Below are positions 1-5,086 of a DNA stretch of 6,818 bases, in pieces; within the stretch, counting starts at the first letter, position 1; every line of letters begins with the position of its first letter. Below the pieces are notes generated by a model, which made no database searches, had not been told where the DNA came from, and was given only the letters and a program-made list of their open reading frames with translations. Where the stretch lies: the NCBI GenBank assembly GCA_013696185.1, contig JACCZA010000246.1:1-6818 (forward strand), in the 5' to 3' direction. This stretch comes from Actinomycetota bacterium. GTDB taxonomy: Bacteria > Actinomycetota > Thermoleophilia > Gaiellales > Gaiellaceae. A program made the position numbers and the translations under genes.

Positions 1-3
1 GCG

Positions 4-1467
4 CTACTCGGACCGCGGCAGGTAGAGGCGCACGTTCCGGTCGCCCGTGCGGCCCGCCGCGTGCGCCGGTCTGCCACCCTGATGGTCGAGATGCGCCAGC
101 TGCCGTGCGGTCGCGGCGAGGCGCGAGGACGGGTCGTGGTCGACCATCCACGTCTCGAGCACGAGGCCGCCTCCACCGGCGCGCCGCAGGCGGAAGGCGC
201 GCGCCTGCTGCGGGTAGTCGGCGAGCGAGGCTGTGCCGATCAGCCAGTAGCCGCCGGCCGGCGAGCGGCGCGGGCGGATCTCGTTGCGGTGCTTGTCGCC
301 GGCGACCGCCGCCACGACCCGCGGGCTGCCGTCGAGGAGAGCGAGCGCGGTCTCGCCGCCCTCGGTGTCGCTCAGCCGCGTGCTCGAGAAGACGATCACC
401 CACCGCTCCCCGGCGGCGCGCAGCTCGCGGCCGAGCCACCCGAGCTGTCCGGGCCGCAGGATCCCGCCGGCGCCCTGGTCGCGGCGCACCGTGTCGAGCG
501 CGATCCCGCGCAGGGACGGCCCGATGTCGAAGGCGTAGTCGAGGAAGCGACCGGATCCGCCGTGGCCGCTCGCGCGCCGCAGCCGCTCGAGCACCTCCCG
601 GGCCGGGAGCGGCCGGCGCCGCCTGTCGGAGGTGACGCGGATCGACGCGCCGGGCAGGCCGCCGCGCAGCAGCGCGTCGATCGCGCGGCGGTCGAGGCGC
701 CGGTCGCGCGCCTGCTCGACCGCCTCCTCGCTCAGGCGCACGAGCTTCCGCCCGCCGATCGCCACCCGGCCGATCGCCGCGCTCGGCGCCACGTTGCCCT
801 GCACGAGCAGGTCGTGGTTGCCGACGAGCGGGTACCAGGGAGCCTCGAGCCCGGGAGACGTGAAGGGACGCTGCGCCTCGGCGAGCAGTCCCGGCACGCG
901 CGGCGGATCGACCGCGGGGCGGTAGAGGAACGGGTCGGGATTCGACGCCGCCTGCACCCCCTCGTAGCGCCGAGCGCCGCTCCCGGGGTCGACGCGCCCG
1001 CCGCGCAGGATCGCCGTCGCCTGCTCGAGCTCGTTCTCCTGCGCGTTGTCGATCAGGTCGCCGGTGACGACGACGGCCTGCGGCCCGAGCCGGTTGAGCG
1101 AGCGCACGGCCGCGGTCAGGACATGGGGCAGGAGGGCCTCGTGCGGGCGGAACGCCGAGGTGAAGGGCGGCCCGAGCCGGTCGAGCAGCTCCACCCGCGC
1201 CGGCGACTCCTCGTCGGCGAGCTGGACGTCGGTCAGCTGCGCGAAGAAGGCGAGCTCCTCGCCGGGCGCGGAGCGGGGAGCGAACTCCGTGCGGTCGACG
1301 AGCGCCTCGCCCGCTCCCCGCTCGAGGAAGCCGTCGCCGTCCGCGTCGACGAAGGTGGAGGCGAGCGTCGAGCCGGAGGCGGGCGCCTCCTCGCCGGCGG
1401 CGCAGCCCGCGGCGGTCGAGACCAGGAGCGCGACCAGCGAGAGGGCGGCTGCGAGGCGAGGGCTCAG
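4..1467 (-). CDS. Secreted calcineurin-like metallophosphoesterase, long-insert actinobacterial type (TIGR03767-like), probable lipoprotein
   Basis: This is a predicted metal-dependent phosphoesterase acting outside the membrane; its substrate is unknown. Residues are numbered from an in-frame ATG at 1638. Residues 59-79 form a hydrophobic signal segment ending TAAGC, a relaxed lipobox with Cys79. Motifs follow in order: LTDVQLADEESPARVE (135-150, metal-site Asp137 and Gln139), VVTGDLIDN (190-198), PLVGNHD (270-276), then a long insert, VIVFSST (414-420), AVAGDKHRNE (444-453), and a C-terminal GTASLADYPQQAR block. The wording DEESPARVE, the long insert between GNHD and the last motifs, and the PQQ block match my memory of the PPA1498-type family. 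The usual His pair after VFS is Ser-Thr here, and the GHxH motif reads GDKH, so metal binding may be altered. Residues 98-106 are an EF-hand-like DADGDGFLE. The start is uncertain. The ATG at 1638 lies 127 bases inside the divergent gene, and no ATG, GTG or TTG occurs in frame between it and the signal peptide. I place the start at CTG 1467. The stop TAG at 6-4 is in the window, so the C-terminus is complete. Confidence 0.85.
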   Translation of the reverse strand: MSPRLAAALSLVALLVSTAAGCAAGEEAPASGSTLASTFVDADGDGFLERGAGEALVDRTEFAPRSAPGEELAFFAQLTDVQLADEESPARVELLDRLGPPFTSAFRPHEALLPHVLTAAVRSLNRLGPQAVVVTGDLIDNAQENELEQATAILRGGRVDPGSGARRYEGVQAASNPDPFLYRPAVDPPRVPGLLAEAQRPFTSPGLEAPWYPLVGNHDLLVQGNVAPSAAIGRVAIGGRKLVRLSEEAVEQARDRRLDRRAIDALLRGGLPGASIRVTSDRRRRPLPAREVLERLRRASGHGGSGRFLDYAFDIGPSLRGIALDTVRRDQGAGGILRPGQLGWLGRELRAAGERWVIVFSSTRLSDTEGGETALALLDGSPRVVAAVAGDKHRNEIRPRRSPAGGYWLIGTASLADYPQQARAFRLRRAGGGGLVLETWMVDHDPSSRLAATARQLAHLDHQGGRPAHAAGRTGDRNVRLYLPRSE

Positions 1468-1473
1468 GCCCTC

Positions 1474-1479
1474 ACGGTA
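1474..1479 (-). promoter_or_regulatory. Possible -10 element for the phosphoesterase gene
   Basis: Read on the minus strand, TACCGT fits the loose actinobacterial -10 pattern TANNNT. It lies six bases before the in-frame CTG at 1467. The spacing equals that on the opposite side of the gap and would fit a leaderless transcript. A pattern this loose arises by chance, there is no clear -35, and CTG is a poor leaderless start, so this is only a candidate. Confidence 0.2.
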
Positions 1480-1499
1480 GCGCCGCGGTCGAGGCTCGC

Positions 1500-1505
1500 T
1501 ATTCT
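1500..1505 (+). promoter_or_regulatory. Candidate -10 element (TATTCT) giving a leaderless transcript of the debranching gene
   Basis: TATTCT matches the TANNNT form of actinobacterial -10 elements and is one of very few AT-rich hexamers in this region. It ends six bases before the ATG at 1512, so transcription would start at or next to the A of the start codon. No Shine-Dalgarno sequence precedes this ATG (the bases before it are GCCGCG), which fits a leaderless mRNA. No convincing -35 hexamer is visible about 17 bases upstream. The leaderless reading is inferred from spacing. Confidence 0.45.
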
Positions 1506-1511
1506 GCCGCG

Positions 1512-3518
1512 ATGCCGAGCGACCTCGCGCTGATCGACGGCAGCACCTACTTCCTCTCGACTGCGAGCGGCGACATCGAGGTGAAGGGCGCCGAGGGCTT
1601 CTTCCACATGGACATGCGCCACCTGTCGGTGTGGTCATTGCGGATCGACGGCGAGCCGATGCGGGTGCTCGCCAGCTCCGAGGTCGACTACTACTCCGCG
1701 CGCGTCGTCGGGACGCTGGCGAGCGCCGGCCCCGGCACGAACCCGCCGGTCTCGATCACGCGCAGCCGCTTCGTCGCGGGAGGCGTACACGAGGACGTGC
1801 GGGTCGAGAACCACAGCGACGAGTCGCGGCAGGTGACGGTCGAGCTGACCTTCGGCTCAGACTTCGGCGACATCTTCGAGTGCCGCACGAGCCCGACGAA
1901 GAAGGGCGAGATCTCCCTCGAGCTCGGCGAGGGCGAGGTGACGCTGCGCTACCGGCGCGGCGACTACTCGCGCGGCACGCGCATCGCCTTCTCGGAGCCG
2001 TGCGCGCTGACGCGGCACCGGGCGACCTTCGACCTCACGCTCGGCCCCCGCGAGAGCTGGGGCACGTGCATCGACGTGACGCCCATCGTCGGCGACGAGG
2101 AGCACCGCCCGCGCCAGGCGTGCGACTCCTTCGGCGAGGCCACGCCGGACGTGCCGCTCAGCCTGGAGGAGTGGCTCGAGGAGCTGCCGAAGCTCGAGAC
2201 CGGCTGGGACGTGCTCGAGCACACCTACGGCCAGAGCCTCGTCGACCTCGCCTCGCTGCGCTTCCGGCCGCTCGAGGGGCTCAGCTTCTCGCTTCCCGCG
2301 GCAGGGCTCCCCTGGTTCATGACGCTCTTCGGCCGGGACAGCATCGTCGCCGCCTTCGAGACGCTGCCCTTCGAGCCGCGGCTCGCGCGGACGACGCTCG
2401 AGGCGCTCTCCCGGCTGCAGGCGACCGAGGACGATCCCTACCGCGACGCCGAGCCGGGCAAGATCATGCACGAGCTCCGGGTGGGCGAGCTCGTCACGCT
2501 CGGCGACAAGCCGCACAACCCGTACTACGGCTCGCACGACGCGACGCCGCTCTTCCTCATCCTGCTCGACGAGTACGAGCGCTGGAGCGGCGACGCCGAC
2601 TTCGTGCGCGAGCTCGAGCCGACCTGTCGGGCGGCGATCGAGTGGATCGAGCGCCACGGCGACCTCGACGGCGACGGCTACCTCGAGTACCGGCGCCGCT
2701 CGGAGGACGGGCTCGGCAACCAGTGCTGGAAGGACTCCGACAACTCGATCGTCTTCGCGGACGGCAGCCTCGCGGAGGGACCCCTCGCGGTGTGCGAGGT
2801 ACAGGGCTACGCCTACGACGCCCGGCTGCGGACGGCGCGCCTCGCGCGGGCGTTCTGGGGCGACGAGGCCCTCGCCGAGCGGCTCGAGGCGGATGCCGCC
2901 CGGCTACGAGAGCGCTTCAACGCCGACTTCTGGATCGAGGAGCGCGGTCACTACGCGCTCGCGCTGGACGGCGAGAAGCGACGGGTCGACTCGTGCACCT
3001 CGAACCCCGGGCGCCTGCTCTGGAGCGGCATCGTCGACGAGGAGCGGGCCGCACGCGTGGCCGAGCGCCTCCTGCGACCGGACATGTTCAGTGGCTACGG
3101 GGTCAGGACGATGTCGACCGAGGACGCCGCCTACAACCCGATCGAGTACCACAACGGCACGGTCTGGCCGCACGACAACGCCATCATCGCCGAGGGGCTC
3201 CGGCGCTACGGCTTCCGCGACGAGGCCTCGAAGCTCGCCGTGGCACTCGTCGAGGCAGCCGGGAAGTTCGATCACCGCCTGCCCGAGGTCTTCGCGGGCA
3301 CGGCGCGCGACGAGGCCGACCTGCCGGTCGAGTACCCGACGGCGTCGAGCCCGCAGGCGTGGGCCGCCGCGGCGCCGCTCTCGGCGCTCCGAACGCTCCT
3401 CGGCCTCGACGTGGAGGACGGACAGTTGACGACGAGCCCGCACGTGCCCGAGCAGGCGGGGACGATCGGCCTGCGCGGCCTGCGCGTCCACGGCGAGCGC
3501 GTGGACGTCGAGGGCTAG
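1512..3518 (+). CDS. Amylo-alpha-1,6-glucosidase / glycogen debranching family protein (GDE N-terminal domain plus alpha/alpha barrel)
   Basis: This is probably a cytoplasmic glycoside hydrolase acting on alpha-linked glucan branches or oligosaccharides (COG3408-type). No signal peptide or membrane segment is visible. Residues about 8-190 form a beta-rich N-terminal domain of the GDE_N_bis type, opening IDGSTYFLS with FFHMDMRHLS near 30-39. Residues about 230-650 form an (alpha/alpha)6-type catalytic domain with FMTLFGRDS (269-277), DLDGDGYLEY (384-393), WKDSDNS (406-412), CEVQGYAYDA (428-437), SNPGRLLWSG (497-506) and IEYHNGTVWPHD (544-555). Acid candidates are Asp408/Asp410, Glu545, Glu592 in RLPEVF and Glu607 in PVEYP; which are catalytic cannot be settled by eye. 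At 668 residues it is close to the roughly 700 usual for bacterial members and looks intact. The ATG at 1512 is chosen because the conserved domain begins within ten residues and a -10-like element lies just upstream. It is transcribed away from the phosphoesterase and converges on the hydrolase. The exact substrate is not certain; related barrel enzymes act on other oligosaccharides. Confidence 0.9.
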   Translation: MPSDLALIDGSTYFLSTASGDIEVKGAEGFFHMDMRHLSVWSLRIDGEPMRVLASSEVDYYSARVVGTLASAGPGTNPPVSITRSRFVAGGVHEDVRVENHSDESRQVTVELTFGSDFGDIFECRTSPTKKGEISLELGEGEVTLRYRRGDYSRGTRIAFSEPCALTRHRATFDLTLGPRESWGTCIDVTPIVGDEEHRPRQACDSFGEATPDVPLSLEEWLEELPKLETGWDVLEHTYGQSLVDLASLRFRPLEGLSFSLPAAGLPWFMTLFGRDSIVAAFETLPFEPRLARTTLEALSRLQATEDDPYRDAEPGKIMHELRVGELVTLGDKPHNPYYGSHDATPLFLILLDEYERWSGDADFVRELEPTCRAAIEWIERHGDLDGDGYLEYRRRSEDGLGNQCWKDSDNSIVFADGSLAEGPLAVCEVQGYAYDARLRTARLARAFWGDEALAERLEADAARLRERFNADFWIEERGHYALALDGEKRRVDSCTSNPGRLLWSGIVDEERAARVAERLLRPDMFSGYGVRTMSTEDAAYNPIEYHNGTVWPHDNAIIAEGLRRYGFRDEASKLAVALVEAAGKFDHRLPEVFAGTARDEADLPVEYPTASSPQAWAAAAPLSALRTLLGLDVEDGQLTTSPHVPEQAGTIGLRGLRVHGERVDVEG

Positions 3519-3569
3519 GGGCCTGTCCGTAAGGCGGTCGCGCCCCGAGCCATTTGCGGACAGGCCCCT
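3517..3569. terminator. Perfect 13-bp inverted repeat between convergent genes; probable bidirectional terminator or MITE/REP-like element
   Basis: Left arm AGGGGCCTGTCCG (3517-3529) and right arm CGGACAGGCCCCT (3557-3569) are exact reverse complements. The next inward bases, TAA and TTG, extend the match to 16 with one mismatch, which a U-G pair would tolerate. The stem can continue via a GGC (3533-3535) and GCC (3549-3551) pairing over a GC-rich loop. The left arm starts inside the TAG stop codon (3516-3518) of the debranching gene. The hairpin sits between convergent genes, as expected for a shared terminator, but neither side has a T-tract, so any intrinsic action would be of the tract-less kind. 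Downstream, 3572-3599 can form weaker GC hairpins. The clean ends also resemble a short dispersed palindromic repeat; no target-site duplication is visible. Confidence 0.65.
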
Positions 3570-3604
3570 GACCCGGAGCTCCCGCACCGGCGGGCCGGGG
3601 CGCG

Positions 3605-4348
3605 CTACGCCGTCGCCGCGATGCGCCCGAGAAACGCCACCACGAAGGCGCGCGCCCGCCTCGCGGAGATCGTGTTCTCGAGCAGCGACGTCCCGTGCGC
3701 GCCTCCGGGCAGGATCAGCACCGCCTTGTCCCGCGACCGCGCGGCCCGCCCGAGCGCCCGCGCGTCGGCGGGGAAGTTGCCGTCGAGGCGGGCGGCGAGA
3801 AAGCGAGCGGGCACGGTGAGCCGCTTCGCCGCACGCAGGGCGTCCAGGCCGTAGTAGGCCGCCGGCGCGGACAGGCTGACGACGCCGTCGAGCCTGCTCG
3901 CCCGGCTCGCGGCAGCGACGACGACGGCGGTTCCGCCGAGCGACGAGCCGATCGCGACGACGCGCCTGGCACCGCGCCGGCGCAGCTCGGCGGCTGCGCC
4001 GGCGACGTCGGAGTCGAGCGCCTGGGTCGGCAGGCGGGCGGGCACCGGCGAGGAGCCGAAGCCGCGGAAGTCGATCGCGAGGACGCGGTAGCCGGCGGCG
4101 GCGAACGTCTTGCCCTGCTCGTACCACTCGCAGGAGCTGCTCCCAACCTGATGACCGAGCACGATTCCGAGCTTCCCCGAGCCGAGCAGGAGCCCCCGCA
4201 GCCGGGCGCCGTCCGCCGCCCGCAGCGACACGGAGGCGGCGCCGTCGCCCGCCTGGAGGCAGTACGGCTGCTCCGTTCGTGACGAGGCGCCCGCCGACGA
4301 GGCGGCGAGCGCGAGCGTCGACAGCGCCAGCAGCGCCACGAGTCTCAC
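3605..4348 (-). CDS. Exported alpha/beta hydrolase
   Basis: A 247-residue serine hydrolase, probably secreted or periplasm-equivalent, with unknown substrate. Residues 1-21 form a Sec-type signal peptide (MRLVALLALSTLALAASSAGA), with cleavage likely near residues 19-22. The fold markers run in order: LGIVLGHQVGSSS (60-72, oxyanion-hole strand and loop), VLAIDFRGFGSS (89-100), nucleophile elbow GSSLGG (134-139, Ser136 in GxSxG), acid candidate Asp189 or Asp195 in AARLDGNFPAD, and His218 in PGGAHGTSLL. The only cysteines, Cys30 and Cys73, could form a disulfide after export. The start is GTG at 4348, supported by a GGAGGA site five bases upstream and by the signal peptide starting at once. It lies 48 bases after the response regulator's stop on the same strand, so it is probably the third gene of that operon, and it ends 86 bases from the convergent debranching gene. 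Esterase, dienelactone-hydrolase-like and S33 peptidase-like roles all remain possible. Confidence 0.85.
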   Translation of the reverse strand: MRLVALLALSTLALAASSAGASSRTEQPYCLQAGDGAASVSLRAADGARLRGLLLGSGKLGIVLGHQVGSSSCEWYEQGKTFAAAGYRVLAIDFRGFGSSPVPARLPTQALDSDVAGAAAELRRRGARRVVAIGSSLGGTAVVVAAASRASRLDGVVSLSAPAAYYGLDALRAAKRLTVPARFLAARLDGNFPADARALGRAARSRDKAVLILPGGAHGTSLLENTISARRARAFVVAFLGRIAATA

Positions 4349-4353
4349 GTGAT

Positions 4354-4359
4354 TCCTCC
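4354..4359 (-). promoter_or_regulatory. Strong Shine-Dalgarno site of the alpha/beta hydrolase gene
   Basis: Minus-strand GGAGGA is followed by ATCAC and then the GTG start at 4348, a five-base spacing. It is the only textbook ribosome binding site next to a start in this window. It decides the GTG start and suggests independent, efficient translation rather than coupling to the upstream regulator. Confidence 0.75.
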
Positions 4360-4396
4360 GAGGTCTCGAGGGTCGCGTCGCGCCAGGAGGAACACG

Positions 4397-5086
4397 CTAG
4401 ACGACGGCCAGCTTGTAGCCGACCTCGCGCACGGTCACGATCCGCTGCGGCACCGCCGCGTCCTCCTCGAGCTTCTGGCGCAGGTTGTAGACGTGCGCGT
4501 CGCAGGCACGGACGTCGCCGATGTACGGCGTGTCCCAGAGGTGCTCCATGATCTGGCGGCGCGAGAAGACACGCTCCGGCTCGCGTGCGAGGAAGGCGAG
4601 GAGCTTGAACTCGGACGGGGTGAGCGGCACCGGCCGCCCGGCGATCGAGACGTCGTGCCGGGTGAGATCGATGCGCAGGTCGCCCACCTCGAGCGAGGGC
4701 GAGCCGCCGACGCTGCGCTCGAGATCCCTGCGGCGCATGACCGCCCGCACGCGAGCGACGAGCTCGGCCATCGAGAACGGCTTCGTCACGTAGTCGTCGG
4801 CGCCGAGCTCGAGCCCGAGCACACGGTCGAGCTCGCTGTCCTTCGCGGTCAACATGATGATCGGGACGATGCTGTGGGCACGCAGGCGCCGGCAGACCTC
4901 CGTCCCCGTCAGCTTCGGCATCAGCAGGTCGAGGACGACGACGTCGTAGGTGCCGCTGAGCGCCGCCGCGAGTGCCGCCTCCCCGTCGGTCGCGCAGTCG
5001 ACCTCGAAGCCCTCGGAGCGAAACGTGTAGGCGAGCGGCTCGAGGATGTCCGGCTCGTCGTCTGCGAGGAGCAGCCGCGCGCTCAT
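4397..5086 (-). CDS. OmpR/PhoB-family two-component response regulator
   Basis: A 229-residue cytoplasmic DNA-binding regulator. The receiver domain (about 3-115) has the acidic pocket Asp9-Asp10, phospho-acceptor Asp53 in VVVLDLLMPKLTG, the switch residues Thr80 and Tyr99, and Lys102 in DDYVTKPFS. A winged-helix domain (about 131-229) follows, with LTPSEFKLLAFLAREP, the FSRRQIMEHLW segment, a recognition-helix region around CDAHVYNLRQKLEE, and the terminal hairpin IVTVREVGYKL. All key phosphorylation residues are present and the length is normal for the family. The start ATG overlaps the kinase stop as ATGA and has no good ribosome binding site, so translation is probably coupled to the kinase. 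The partner is almost certainly the upstream kinase. The target genes are unknown; the downstream hydrolase gene or its own operon are natural candidates. It resembles PhoB/RegX3-type regulators generally, but no specific orthology is claimed. Confidence 0.95.
   Translation of the reverse strand: MSARLLLADDEPDILEPLAYTFRSEGFEVDCATDGEAALAAALSGTYDVVVLDLLMPKLTGTEVCRRLRAHSIVPIIMLTAKDSELDRVLGLELGADDYVTKPFSMAELVARVRAVMRRRDLERSVGGSPSLEVGDLRIDLTRHDVSIAGRPVPLTPSEFKLLAFLAREPERVFSRRQIMEHLWDTPYIGDVRACDAHVYNLRQKLEEDAAVPQRIVTVREVGYKLAVV
5083..5086 (-). other. ATGA stop/start overlap between kinase and regulator
   Basis: The regulator's ATG and the kinase's TGA share bases as ATGA. This fits translational coupling, tying the amount of regulator made to kinase translation. 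The 20 bases upstream (GAGGCGACGGCGACCGCCCC) have no well-placed Shine-Dalgarno site. Confidence 0.85.

Noticed and set aside
61..1533. Long plus-strand open frame opposite the phosphoesterase
   Set aside because: Its translation is rich in Arg, Ala, Glu and Gly with no recognisable motif, while the minus strand shows ordered family motifs. High GC leaves few stop codons in antisense frames.
1631..3532. Second long plus-strand frame inside the debranching gene
   Set aside because: It is a low-complexity Arg/Ala/Pro shadow frame. The frame starting at 1512 carries all conserved blocks.
2904..4127. Long minus-strand frame spanning the hydrolase and the end of the debranching gene
   Set aside because: It crosses the hairpin and two real genes in other frames, and its product is Arg-rich without domains.
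4349..4396. Possible small hairpin (CCTC...GAGG) over the hydrolase ribosome binding site
   Set aside because: The stem has only about four pairs and would arise by chance at this GC content; there is no support for a riboswitch or an attenuator.
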